From Balanoglossus misakiensis (lineage: Eukaryota > Hemichordata): a DNA stretch of 64,000 bases. A program made the translations under genes and the position numbers. Below are positions 23,418-36,700 of this stretch, one piece after another; the first letter of the stretch is position 1; every line of letters starts with the position of its first letter. Location: positions 124,001 through 188,000 of the forward strand of contig JBECUI020000029.1 of the NCBI GenBank assembly GCA_040954595.2, read 5' to 3'. The notes beneath the pieces are model-generated. The model made no database searches, was not told the origin of the DNA, and saw nothing but the letters and a program-made list of their open reading frames with translations.

Positions 23418-24395
23418 GTAATCCTCTTCTCATTTGATATGTATTGTGTGACCCTGCAGTTGAAACGCTTTCATCAATAATTTGCGGCGCGTGGGTAATC
23501 TCGGTGTTATTGACAATGCAGCCGGCCCAAACATTTTTAAATTAACACTGTTTCTGACTGTATTAACGAAATGTCCAATTTGCAAGTAGCCTATAGACAA
23601 CCCTTTTGAATGAGTTTTGTCTCGTTGAGATTTTATACATAAGGAACAATCTAGATTTATTTTAGAAGACACTGTTCTTTTAAAACAGCTAGCATAATAC
23701 AGCTAAATTTCGGAATTTCCGGACAATTTTCGGAATTCCTTTTAAATTTGAGAAATTTTTCATCAGATATAAGTGTTACTATTTATTGGACATGTTTTTA
23801 TCATTGTTTACTTTTTAAGGTCATTCTCACCCCCCCCCCCCCCAAAAAAAGCCGCTTTAGGCTTCATGTTCAGTAAAAAATCTGGAAAGTTCAGCTGAAT
23901 TTTACACTGATCACACATTTTTGGGAAGGTCTGGCGCAAAATAAAGGATGACAAATGTAAATCTAATGTCACATTTGTAAACCTCTAAGTATTGTACACT
24001 CATTCTATTAAGTATATGCAAATAGTACGGATAATTTTTTCGGAATGTGGAATTCCGAAATTAGTTCGGAACGTGTTAGCAGTGAAGAGATCACCACTGA
24101 GGGTTGGAAGGCCTTGCCAGAAATTAACGCGTAAAGTACGCCCTCACAGGCCATGTAAACAAGGTCAAATAAGGCCGTCTGGCAAACGAATGATTAATTC
24201 AACGCGCCATTTGAGCCGAGCTGAGTTGGTCTGAGTTGCGTATCACACAGACTTAGGCTGAATGTCAGTGGAGTAACCAGTCCGTTTTAGATTTACCAAT
24301 GATGTGAATTTAATTTCTTCACCCAGAAAAACAGAACACAACTTGTCTGCAACATGATGCTGGAGGTGACACATGACAGAGAAGTGGATCCGCGT
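23418..24395. other. Non-coding region or intron 3' of nuclease gene
   Basis: Holds a 14-base C run (23830-23843), the poly(A) signal AATAAA (23940-23945), dispersed CGGAATTCC-type inverted motifs between 23706 and 24070, and a good splice acceptor TTTCTTCACCCAG ending at 24326. No gene is recognised. Confidence 0.55.
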
Positions 24396-24424
24396 TGTCA
24401 ACACAGATGCCAGCATTCAAAAGG

Positions 24425-24735
24425 GGAGTGCCACCTGCTAAAATCAACTCATCTGCTGTTGGCCCATTTTACCTGTGGCAACTGTTCAGAGGAGACAACG
24501 TTTATTCCGTGCAAGCCAACACGCAATGTTGGGGTCTACCTGTCAACACAGATGCAAGCATTCATGTGAGTGAGTATCAGGACTGACCTTGTATTTGCTG
24601 AATAATTCATAATGCCTATTTTAGAATTCTTAGAGGCATTTGGAGTTCATTGCCTGGTCAACCAAACTACACCCCTTAACAGCTGAAACAAAATGCGTAT
24701 TGTGTTCATTCATTCATTGCATCAATATATATAGG
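24425..24735 (+). repeat. Diverged satellite monomer within module right end
   Basis: Matches the short satellite monomer in order along its length. Shared blocks include AACTCATCTGCTGT, ACAGATGC-AGCATTCAT, GTGAGTGAGT, GCCTATT-TAGAATTCTTA and TTCATTCATTCATTGC, with substitutions and small indels between them. It has no 178 bp insert and carries the AGAATTC junction of the rare 275 bp monomer. A second piece of monomer end (ACAGATGCCAGCATTC) lies at about 24402-24417. Confidence 0.85.
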
Positions 24736-27700
24736 CAACATGAGTATCAAGTAGCACTATTTGTTTACGATTGTATTCATGAAAACTTCCCACTAACAAT
24801 TCCACAGTTAATATTGAACACATTTATCCAACAAGGTCAAAAGAAAAAGGGAATCTTCTGGTTCCAAAATACGCCACAAATGTGGGTCAACATACAGTGA
24901 AATATTATGGTGCTCAAATATGCAACATATCAAATCTGTCTCATCAAAGTCATGCTTTAAAAAAGAATTGAAAAGGTATTATTTATCCATTTGACTGCTG
25001 TATTTTCAGAAGGAAAACAAACTGAATTTGGTTTTTCAAGTACCTTATATTTTCTGTAAAATAGACATTTAATTGGCAAGCCGTCCTGCATCAATTATTA
25101 ATTGTGTACATGCACTAAAGCGCCCTCACTGCTGGGTGTGTTGTATGGTCTTTAACCCTGTTTCAAATTAGAGTACTTTCTGCAATTTCAAGACAGATCT
25201 TACGTGCCATTGGAGAGCTCCATTGACTGGTCATTCATACTGTTTTCATTCATTCATTGCGGCATCAATATATTTTATCTATTCTAGCCAAAGAGCTTGG
25301 CACCTGTTGAAATGAACTCATCTGCTGTGGGCCAGTTTATTGGTGGCAGTTGAGCTGAGGAGAGCACCTTCCTTCCCGGCACGCCACCAAGTAAAGTTCC
25401 ACGCCGCCCACCACAGATGCCAGCATTCATTCATGCGAGTGAGTGTAATTGCAAATTTGCCTATTCTAGATCTGTAATGGAAATGGAGAAAGTACCTTAT
25501 ATTTTCTGTAAAATAGACATTTAATTGGCAAGCCGTCCTGCATCAATTATTAATTGTGTACATGCACTAAAGCGCCCTCACTGCTGGGTGTGTTGTATGG
25601 TCTTTAACCCTGTTTCAAATTAGAGTACTTTCTGCAATTTCAAGACAGATCTTACGTGCCATTGGAGAGCTCCATTGACTGGTCATTCATACTGTTTTCA
25701 TTCATTCATTGCGGCATCAATATATTTTATCTATTCTAGCCAAAGAGCTTGGCACCTGTTGAAATGAACTCATCTGCTGTGGGCCAGTTTATTGGTGGCA
25801 GTTGAGCTGAGGAGAGCACCTTCCTTCCCGGCACGCCACCAAGTAAAGTTCCACGCCGCCCACCACAGATGCCAGCATTCATTCATGCGAGTGAGTGTAA
25901 TTGCAAATTTGCCTATTCTAGATCTGTAATGGAAATGGAGAAAGTACCTTATATTTTCTGTAAAATAGACATTTAATTGGCAAGCCGTCCTGCATCAATT
26001 ATTAATTGTGTACATGCACTAAAGCGCCCTCACTGCTGGGTGTGTTGTATGGTCTTTAACCCTGTTTCAAATTAGAGTACTTTCTGCAATTTCAAGACAG
26101 ATCTTACGTGCCATTGGAGAGCTCCATTGACTGGTCATTCATACTGTTTTCATTCATTCATTGCGGCATCAATATATTTTATCTATTCTAGCCAAAGAGC
26201 TTGGCACCTGTTGAAATGAACTCATCTGCTGTGGGCCAGTTTATTGGTGGCAGTTGAGCTGAGGAGAGCACCTTCCTTCCCGGCACGCCACCAAGTAAAG
26301 TTCCACGCCGCCCACCACAGATGCCAGCATTCATTCATGCGAGTGAGTGTAATTGCAAATTTGCCTATTCTAGATCTGTAATGGAAATGGAGAAAGTACC
26401 TTATATTTTCTGTAAAATAGACATTTAATTGGCAAGCCGTCCTGCATCAATTATTAATTGTGTACATGCACTAAAGCGCCCTCACTGCTGGGTGTGTTGT
26501 ATGGTCTTTAACCCTGTTTCAAATTAGAGTACTTTCTGCAATTTCAAGACAGATCTTACGTGCCATTGGAGAGCTCCATTGACTGGTCATTCATACTGTT
26601 TTCATTCATTCATTGCGGCATCAATATATTTTATCTATTCTAGCCAAAGAGCTTGGCACCTGTTGAAATGAACTCATCTGCTGTGGGCCAGTTTATTGGT
26701 GGCAGTTGAGCTGAGGAGAGCACCTTCCTTCCCGGCACGCCACCAAGTAAAGTTCCACGCCGCCCACCACAGATGCCAGCATTCATTCATGCGAGTGAGT
26801 GTAATTGCAAATTTGCCTATTCTAGATCTGTAATGGAAATGGAGAAAGTACCTTATATTTTCTGTAAAATAGACATTTAATTGGCAAGCCGTCCTGCATC
26901 AATTATTAATTGTGTACATGCACTAAAGCGCCCTCACTGCTGGGTGTGTTGTATGGTCTTTAACCCTGTTTCAAATTAGAGTACTTTCTGCAATTTCAAG
27001 ACAGATCTTACGTGCCATTGGAGAGCTCCATTGACTGGTCATTCATACTGTTTTCATTCATTCATTGCGGCATCAATATATTTTATCTATTCTAGCCAAA
27101 GAGCTTGGCACCTGTTGAAATGAACTCATCTGCTGTGGGCCAGTTTATTGGTGGCAGTTGAGCTGAGGAGAGCACCTTCTTTCCCGGCACGCCACCAAGT
27201 AAAGTTCCACGCCGCCCACCACAGATGCCAGCATTCATTCATGCGAGTGAGTGTAATTGCAAATTTGCCTATTTACGTGCCATTGGAGAGCTCCATTGAC
27301 TGGTCATTCATACTGTTTTCATTCATTCATTGCGGCATCAATATATTTTATCTATTCTAGCCAAAGAGCTTGGCACCTGTTGAAATGAACTCATCTGCTG
27401 TGGGCCAGTTTATTGGTGGCAGTTGAGCTGAGGAGAGCACCTTCCTTCCCGGCACGCCACCAAGTAAAGTTCCACGCCGCCCACCACAGATGCCAGCATT
27501 CATTCATGCGAGTGAGTGTAATTGCAAATTTGCCTATTCTAGATCTGTAATGGAAATGGAGAAAGTACCTTATATTTTCTGTAAAATAGACATTTAATTG
27601 GCAAGCCGTCCTGCATCAATTATTAATTGTGTACATGCACTAAAGCGCCCTCACTGCTGGGTGTGTTGTATGGTCTTTAACCCTGTTTCAAATTAGAGTA

Positions 27701-30700
27701 CTTTCTGCAATTTCAAGACAGATCTTACGTGCCATTGGAGAGCTCCATTGACTGGTCATTCATACTGTTTTCATTCATTCATTGCGGCATCAATATATTT
27801 TATCTATTCTAGCCAAAGAGCTTGGCACCTGTTGAAATGAACTCATCTGCTGTGGGCCAGTTTATTGGTGGCAGTTGAGCTGAGGAGAGCACCTTCCTTC
27901 CCGGCACGCCACCAAGTAAAGTTCCACGCCGCCCACCACAGATGCCAGCATTCATTCATGCGAGTGAGTGTAATTGCAAATTTGCCTATTCTAGAATTCT
28001 TACGTGCCATTGGAGAGCTCCATTGACTGGTCATTCATACTGTTTTCATTCATTCATTGCGGCATCAATATATTTTATCTATTCTAGCCAAAGAGCTTGG
28101 CACCTGTTGAAATGAACTCATCTGCTGTGGGCCAGTTTATTGGTGGCAGTTGAGCTGAGGAGAGCACCTTCCTTCCCGGCACGCCACCAAGTAAAGTTCC
28201 ACGCCGCCCACCACAGATGCCAGCATTCATTCATGCGAGTGAGTGTAATTGCAAATTTGCCTATTCTAGATCTGTAATGGAAATGGAGAAAGTACCTTAT
28301 ATTTTCTGTAAAATAGACATTTAATTGGCAAGCCGTCCTGCATCAATTATTAATTGTGTACATGCACTAAAGCGCCCTCACTGCTGGGTGTGTTGTATGG
28401 TCTTTAACCCTGTTTCAAATTAGAGTACTTTCTGCAATTTCAAGACAGATCTTACGTGCCATTGGAGAGCTCCATTGACTGGTCATTCATACTGTTTTCA
28501 TTCATTCATTGCGGCATCAATATATTTTATCTATTCTAGCCAAAGAGCTTGGCACCTGTTGAAATGAACTCATCTGCTGTGGGCCAGTTTATTGGTGGCA
28601 GTTGAGCTGAGGAGAGCACCTTCTTTCCCGGCACGCCACCAAGTAAAGTTCCACGCCGCCCACCACAGATGCCAGCATTCATTCATGCGAGTGAGTGTAA
28701 TTGCAAATTTGCCTATTCTAGAATCTTACGTGCCATTGGAGAGCTCCATTGACTGGTCATTCATACTGTTTTCATTCATTCATTGCGGCATCAATATATT
28801 TTATCTATTCTAGCCAAAGAGCTTGGCACCTGTTGAAATGAACTCATCTGCTGTGGGCCAGTTTATTGGTGGCAGTTGAGCTGAGGAGAGCACCTTCTTT
28901 CCCGGCACGCCACCAAGTAAAGTTCCACGCCGCCCACCACAGATGCCAGCATTCATTCATGCGAGTGAGTGTAATTGCAAATTTGCCTATTTACGTGCCA
29001 TTGGAGAGCTCCATTGACTGGTCATTCATACTGTTTTCATTCATTCATTGCGGCATCAATATATTTTATCTATTCTAGCCAAAGAGCTTGGCACCTGTTG
29101 AAATGAACTCATCTGCTGTGGGCCAGTTTATTGGTGGCAGTTGAGCTGAGGAGAGCACCTTCCTTCCCGGCACGCCACCAAGTAAAGTTCCACGCCGCCC
29201 ACCACAGATGCCAGCATTCATTCATGCGAGTGAGTGTAATTGCAAATTTGCCTATTCTAGATCTGTAATGGAAATGGAGAAAGTACCTTATATTTTCTGT
29301 AAAATAGACATTTAATTGGCAAGCCGTCCTGCATCAATTATTAATTGTGTACATGCACTAAAGCGCCCTCACTGCTGGGTGTGTTGTATGGTCTTTAACC
29401 CTGTTTCAAATTAGAGTACTTTCTGCAATTTCAAGACAGATCTTACGTGCCATTGGAGAGCTCCATTGACTGGTCATTCATACTGTTTTCATTCATTCAT
29501 TGCGGCATCAATATATTTTATCTATTCTAGCCAAAGAGCTTGGCACCTGTTGAAATGAACTCATCTGCTGTGGGCCAGTTTATTGGTGGCAGTTGAGCTG
29601 AGGAGAGCACCTTCTTTCCCGGCACGCCACCAAGTAAAGTTCCACGCCGCCCACCACAGATGCCAGCATTCATTCATGCGAGTGAGTGTAATTGCAAATT
29701 TGCCTATTCTAGAATCTTACGTGCCATTGGAGAGCTCCATTGACTGGTCATTCATACTGTTTTCATTCATTCATTGCGGCATCAATATATTTTATCTATT
29801 CTAGCCAAAGAGCTTGGCACCTGTTGAAATGAACTCATCTGCTGTGGGCCAGTTTATTGGTGGCAGTTGAGCTGAGGAGAGCACCTTCTTTCCCGGCACG
29901 CCACCAAGTAAAGTTCCACGCCGCCCACCACAGATGCCAGCATTCATTCATGCGAGTGAGTGTAATTGCAAATTTGCCTATTCTAGAATCTTACGTGCCA
30001 TTGGAGAGCTCCATTGACTGGTCATTCATACTGTTTTCATTCATTCATTGCGGCATCAATATATTTTATCTATTCTAGCCAAAGAGCTTGGCACCTGTTG
30101 AAATGAACTCATCTGCTGTGGGCCAGTTTATTGGTGGCAGTTGAGCTGAGGAGAGCACCTTCCTTCCCGGCACGCCACCAAGTAAAGTTCCACGCCGCCC
30201 ACCACAGATGCCAGCATTCATTCATGCGAGTGAGTGTAATTGCAAATTTGCCTATTCTAGAATCTTACGTGCCATTGGAGAGCTCCATTGACTGGTCATT
30301 CATACTGTTTTCATTCATTCATTGCGGCATCAATATATTTTATCTATTCTAGCCAAAGAGCTTGGCACCTGTTGAAATGAACTCATCTGCTGTGGGCCAG
30401 TTTATTGGTGGCAGTTGAGCTGAGGAGAGCACCTTCCTTCCCGGCACGCCACCAAGTAAAGTTCCACGCCGCCCACCACAGATGCCAGCATTCATTCATG
30501 CGAGTGAGTGTAATTGCAAATTTGCCTATTCTAGAATCTTACGTGCCATTGGAGAGCTCCATTGACTGGTCATTCATACTGTTTTCATTCATTCATTGCG
30601 GCATCAATATATTTTATCTATTCTAGCCGAAGAGCTTGGCACCTGTTGAAATGAACTCATCTGCTGTGGGCCAGTTTATTGGTGGCAGTTGAGCTGAGGA

Positions 30701-31130
30701 GAGCACCTTCCTTCCCGGCACGCCACCAAGTAAAGTTCCACGCCGCCCACCACAGATGCCAGCATTCATTCATGCGAGTGAGTGTAATTGCAAATTTGCC
30801 TATTCTAGATCTGTAATGGAAATGGAGAAAGTACCTTATATTTTCTGTAAAATAGACATTTAATTGGCAAGCCGTCCTGCATCAATTATTAATTGTGTAC
30901 ATGCACTAAAGCGCCCTCACTGCTGGGTGTGTTGTATGGTCTTTAACCCTGTTTCAAATTAGAGTACTTTCTGCAATTTCAAGACAGATCTTACGTGCCA
31001 TTGGAGAGCTCCATTGACTGGTCATTCATACTGTTTTCATTCATTCATTGCGGCATCAATATATTTTATCTATTCTAGCCAAAGAGCTTGGCACCTGTTG
31101 AAATGAACTCATCTGCTGTGGGCCAGTTTA

Positions 31131-33751
31131 TTGGTGGCAGTTGAGCTGAGGAGAGCACCTTCTTTCCCGGCACGCCACCAAGTAAAGTTCCACGCCGCCC
31201 ACCACAGATGCCAGCATTCATTCATGCGAGTGAGTGTAATTGCAAATTTGCCTATTCTAGAATCTTACGTGCCATTGGAGAGCTCCATTGACTGGTCATT
31301 CATACTGTTTTCATTCATTCATTGCGGCATCAATATATTTTATCTATTCTAGCCAAAGAGCTTGGCACCTGTTGAAATGAACTCATCTGCTGTGGGCCAG
31401 TTTATTGGTGGCAGTTGAGCTGAGGAGAGCACCTTCTTTCCCGGCACGCCACCAAGTAAAGTTCCACGCCGCCCACCACAGATGCCAGCATTCATTCATG
31501 CGAGTGAGTGTAATTGCAAATTTGCCTATTTACGTGCCATTGGAGAGCTCCATTGACTGGTCATTCATACTGTTTTCATTCATTCATTGCGGCATCAATA
31601 TATTTTATCTATTCTAGCCAAAGAGCTTGGCACCTGTTGAAATGAACTCATCTGCTGTGGGCCAGTTTATTGGTGGCAGTTGAGCTGAGGAGAGCACCTT
31701 CCTTCCCGGCACGCCACCAAGTAAAGTTCCACGCCGCCCACCACAGATGCCAGCATTCATTCATGCGAGTGAGTGTAATTGCAAATTTGCCTATTCTAGA
31801 ATCTTACGTGCCATTGGAGAGCTCCATTGACTGGTCATTCATACTGTTTTCATTCATTCATTGCGGCATCAATATATTTTATCTATTCTAGCCGAAGAGC
31901 TTGGCACCTGTTGAAATGAACTCATCTGCTGTGGGCCAGTTTATTGGTGGCAGTTGAGCTGAGGAGAGCACCTTCCTTCCCGGCACGCCACCAAGTAAAG
32001 TTCCACGCCGCCCACCACAGATGCCAGCATTCATTCATGCGAGTGAGTGTAATTGCAAATTTGCCTATTCTAGATCTGTAATGGAAATGGAGAAAGTACC
32101 TTATATTTTCTGTAAAATAGACATTTAATTGGCAAGCCGTCCTGCATCAATTATTAATTGTGTACATGCACTAAAGCGCCCTCACTGCTGGGTGTGTTGT
32201 ATGGTCTTTAACCCTGTTTCAAATTAGAGTACTTTCTGCAATTTCAAGACAGATCTTACGTGCCATTGGAGAGCTCCATTGACTGGTCATTCATACTGTT
32301 TTCATTCATTCATTGCGGCATCAATATATTTTATCTATTCTAGCCAAAGAGCTTGGCACCTGTTGAAATGAACTCATCTGCTGTGGGCCAGTTTATTGGT
32401 GGCAGTTGAGCTGAGGAGAGCACCTTCCTTCCCGGCACGCCACCAAGTAAAGTTCCACGCCGCCCACCACAGATGCCAGCATTCATTCATGCGAGTGAGT
32501 GTAATTGCAAATTTGCCTATTCTAGATCTGTAATGGAAATGGAGAAAGTACCTTATATTTTCTGTAAAATAGACATTTAATTGGCAAGCCGTCCTGCATC
32601 AATTATTAATTGTGTACATGCACTAAAGCGCCCTCACTGCTGGGTGTGTTGTATGGTCTTTAACCCTGTTTCAAATTAGAGTACTTTCTGCAATTTCAAG
32701 ACAGATCTTACGTGCCATTGGAGAGCTCCATTGACTGGTCATTCATACTGTTTTCATTCATTCATTGCGGCATCAATATATTTTATCTATTCTAGCCAAA
32801 GAGCTTGGCACCTGTTGAAATGAACTCATCTGCTGTGGGCCAGTTTATTGGTGGCAGTTGAGCTGAGGAGAGCACCTTCTTTCCCGGCACGCCACCAAGT
32901 AAAGTTCCACGCCGCCCACCACAGATGCCAGCATTCATTCATGCGAGTGAGTGTAATTGCAAATTTGCCTATTCTAGATCTGTAATGGAAATGGAGAAAG
33001 TACCTTATATTTTCTGTAAAATAGACATTTAATTGGCAAGCCGTCCTGCATCAATTATTAATTGTGTACATGCACTAAAGCGCCCTCACTGCTGGGTGTG
33101 TTGTATGGTCTTTAACCCTGTTTCAAATTAGAGTACTTTCTGCAATTTCAAGACAGATCTTACGTGCCATTGGAGAGCTCCATTGACTGGTCATTCATAC
33201 TGTTTTCATTCATTCATTGCGGCATCAATATATTTTATCTATTCTAGCCAAAGAGCTTGGCACCTGTTGAAATGAACTCATCTGCTGTGGGCCAGTTTAT
33301 TGGTGGCAGTTGAGCTGAGGAGAGCACCTTCCTTCCCGGCACGCCACCAAGTAAAGTTCCACGCCGCCCACCACAGATGCCAGCATTCATTCATGCGAGT
33401 GAGTGTAATTGCAAATTTGCCTATTCTAGATCTGTAATGGAAATGGAGAAAGTACCTTATATTTTCTGTAAAATAGACATTTAATTGGCAAGCCGTCCTG
33501 CATCAATTATTAATTGTGTACATGCACTAAAGCGCCCTCACTGCTGGGTGTGTTGTATGGTCTTTAACCCTGTTTCAAATTAGAGTACTTTCTGCAATTT
33601 CAAGACAGATCTTACGTGCCATTGGAGAGCTCCATTGACTGGTCATTCATACTGTTTTCATTCATTCATTGCGGCATCAATATATTTTATCTATTCTAGC
33701 CAAAGAGCTTGGCACCTGTTGAAATGAACTCATCTGCTGTGGGCCAGTTTA
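31131..33751. repeat. Rearranged higher-order-repeat segment
   Basis: Monomer order here is 274, 265, 274, 452 x4 followed by the 275 form, unlike other units. The 274 at 31131 carries the AGAATC junction where AGATTC is expected, and a long monomer at 32848 carries the CTTCTTTCCC variant. This fits unequal exchange between out-of-register units. Confidence 0.75.
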
Positions 33752-36700
33752 TTGGTGGCAGTTGAGCTGAGGAGAGCACCTTCCTTCCCGGCACGCCACC
33801 AAGTAAAGTTCCACGCCGCCCACCACAGATGCCAGCATTCATTCATGCGAGTGAGTGTAATTGCAAATTTGCCTATTCTAGAATTCTTACGTGCCATTGG
33901 AGAGCTCCATTGACTGGTCATTCATACTGTTTTCATTCATTCATTGCGGCATCAATATATTTTATCTATTCTAGCCAAAGAGCTTGGCACCTGTTGAAAT
34001 GAACTCATCTGCTGTGGGCCAGTTTATTGGTGGCAGTTGAGCTGAGGAGAGCACCTTCCTTCCCGGCACGCCACCAAGTAAAGTTCCACGCCGCCCACCA
34101 CAGATGCCAGCATTCATTCATGCGAGTGAGTGTAATTGCAAATTTGCCTATTCTAGATCTGTAATGGAAATGGAGAAAGTACCTTATATTTTCTGTAAAA
34201 TAGACATTTAATTGGCAAGCCGTCCTGCATCAATTATTAATTGTGTACATGCACTAAAGCGCCCTCACTGCTGGGTGTGTTGTATGGTCTTTAACCCTGT
34301 TTCAAATTAGAGTACTTTCTGCAATTTCAAGACAGATCTTACGTGCCATTGGAGAGCTCCATTGACTGGTCATTCATACTGTTTTCATTCATTCATTGCG
34401 GCATCAATATATTTTATCTATTCTAGCCAAAGAGCTTGGCACCTGTTGAAATGAACTCATCTGCTGTGGGCCAGTTTATTGGTGGCAGTTGAGCTGAGGA
34501 GAGCACCTTCTTTCCCGGCACGCCACCAAGTAAAGTTCCACGCCGCCCACCACAGATGCCAGCATTCATTCATGCGAGTGAGTGTAATTGCAAATTTGCC
34601 TATTCTAGAATCTTACGTGCCATTGGAGAGCTCCATTGACTGGTCATTCATACTGTTTTCATTCATTCATTGCGGCATCAATATATTTTATCTATTCTAG
34701 CCAAAGAGCTTGGCACCTGTTGAAATGAACTCATCTGCTGTGGGCCAGTTTATTGGTGGCAGTTGAGCTGAGGAGAGCACCTTCTTTCCCGGCACGCCAC
34801 CAAGTAAAGTTCCACGCCGCCCACCACAGATGCCAGCATTCATTCATGCGAGTGAGTGTAATTGCAAATTTGCCTATTTACGTGCCATTGGAGAGCTCCA
34901 TTGACTGGTCATTCATACTGTTTTCATTCATTCATTGCGGCATCAATATATTTTATCTATTCTAGCCAAAGAGCTTGGCACCTGTTGAAATGAACTCATC
35001 TGCTGTGGGCCAGTTTATTGGTGGCAGTTGAGCTGAGGAGAGCACCTTCCTTCCCGGCACGCCACCAAGTAAAGTTCCACGCCGCCCACCACAGATGCCA
35101 GCATTCATTCATGCGAGTGAGTGTAATTGCAAATTTGCCTATTCTAGATCTGTAATGGAAATGGAGAAAGTACCTTATATTTTCTGTAAAATAGACATTT
35201 AATTGGCAAGCCGTCCTGCATCAATTATTAATTGTGTACATGCACTAAAGCGCCCTCACTGCTGGGTGTGTTGTATGGTCTTTAACCCTGTTTCAAATTA
35301 GAGTACTTTCTGCAATTTCAAGACAGATCTTACGTGCCATTGGAGAGCTCCATTGACTGGTCATTCATACTGTTTTCATTCATTCATTGCGGCATCAATA
35401 TATTTTATCTATTCTAGCCAAAGAGCTTGGCACCTGTTGAAATGAACTCATCTGCTGTGGGCCAGTTTATTGGTGGCAGTTGAGCTGAGGAGAGCACCTT
35501 CTTTCCCGGCACGCCACCAAGTAAAGTTCCACGCCGCCCACCACAGATGCCAGCATTCATTCATGCGAGTGAGTGTAATTGCAAATTTGCCTATTCTAGA
35601 ATCTTACGTGCCATTGGAGAGCTCCATTGACTGGTCATTCATACTGTTTTCATTTATTCATTGCGGCATCAATATATTTTATCTATTCTAGCCAAAGAGC
35701 TTGGCACCTGTTGAAATGAACTCATCTGCTGTGGGCCAGTTTATTGGTGGCAGTTGAGCTGAGGAGAGCACCTTCTTTCCCGGCACGCCACCAAGTAAAG
35801 TTCCACGCCGCCCACCACAGATGCCAGCATTCATTCATGCGAGTGAGTGTAATTGCAAATTTGCCTATTCTAGAATCTTACGTGCCATTGGAGAGCTCCA
35901 TTGACTGGTCATTCATACTGTTTTCATTCATTCATTGCAGCATCAATATATTTTATCTATTCTAGCCAAAGAGCTTGGCACCTGTTGAAATGAACTCATC
36001 TGCTGTGGGCCAGTTTATTGGTGGCAGTTGAGCTGAGGAGAGCACCTTCCTTCCCGGCACGCCACCAAGTAAAGTTCCACGCCGCCCACCACAGATGCCA
36101 GCATTCATTCATGCGAGTGAGTGTAATTGCAAATTTGCCTATTCTAGAATCTTACGTGCCATTGGAGAGCTCCATTGACTGGTCATTCATACTGTTTTCA
36201 TTCATTCATTGCGGCATCAATATATTTTATCTATTCTAGCCAAAGAGCTTGGCACCTGTTGAAATGAACTCATCTGCTGTGGGCCAGTTTATTGGTGGCA
36301 GTTGAGCTGAGGAGAGCACCTTCCTTCCCGGCACGCCACCAAGTAAAGTTCCACGCCGCCCACCACAGATGCCAGCATTCATTCATGCGAGTGAGTGTAA
36401 TTGCAAATTTGCCTATTCTAGAATCTTACGTGCCATTGGAGAGCTCCATTGACTGGTCATTCATACTGTTTTCATTCATTCATTGCGGCATCAATATATT
36501 TTATCTATTCTAGCCGAAGAGCTTGGCACCTGTTGAAATGAACTCATCTGCTGTGGGCCAGTTTATTGGTGGCAGTTGAGCTGAGGAGAGCACCTTCCTT
36601 CCCGGCACGCCACCAAGTAAAGTTCCACGCCGCCCACCACAGATGCCAGCATTCATTCATGCGAGTGAGTGTAATTGCAAATTTGCCTATTCTAGATCTG

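Larger units (their letters stand above)
16885..25037. mobile_element. Gene module copy 1: split transposase, SET protein, His-Cys nuclease
   Basis: Non-satellite island bounded on both sides by the array. Left boundary: satellite reads through GTTCCACG and then departs at 16885. Right boundary: module sequence meets satellite AAGTACCTTAT at 25038. Contents from left to right are a truncated duplicate of the first gene, the minus-strand transposase N-half, the plus-strand catalytic half, a four-exon SET gene, a His-Cys box nuclease gene and a diverged satellite monomer. Terminal inverted repeats of the module itself are not visible, so its true ends may lie in the satellite or be lost. Calling it a mobile element rests on its gene content and on the near-identical second copy. 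Confidence 0.7.

Noticed and set aside
24354-24569. Cys/His-containing open frame in the module right end, resembling a zinc finger
   Set aside because: It is out of frame with the nuclease splice option, has no promoter, and covers the diverged satellite monomer. Cys spacing is irregular.
16885-25037. Module terminal inverted repeats
   Set aside because: Comparison by eye of the left edge with the reverse complement of the right edge shows no convincing match, so no TIR is claimed.
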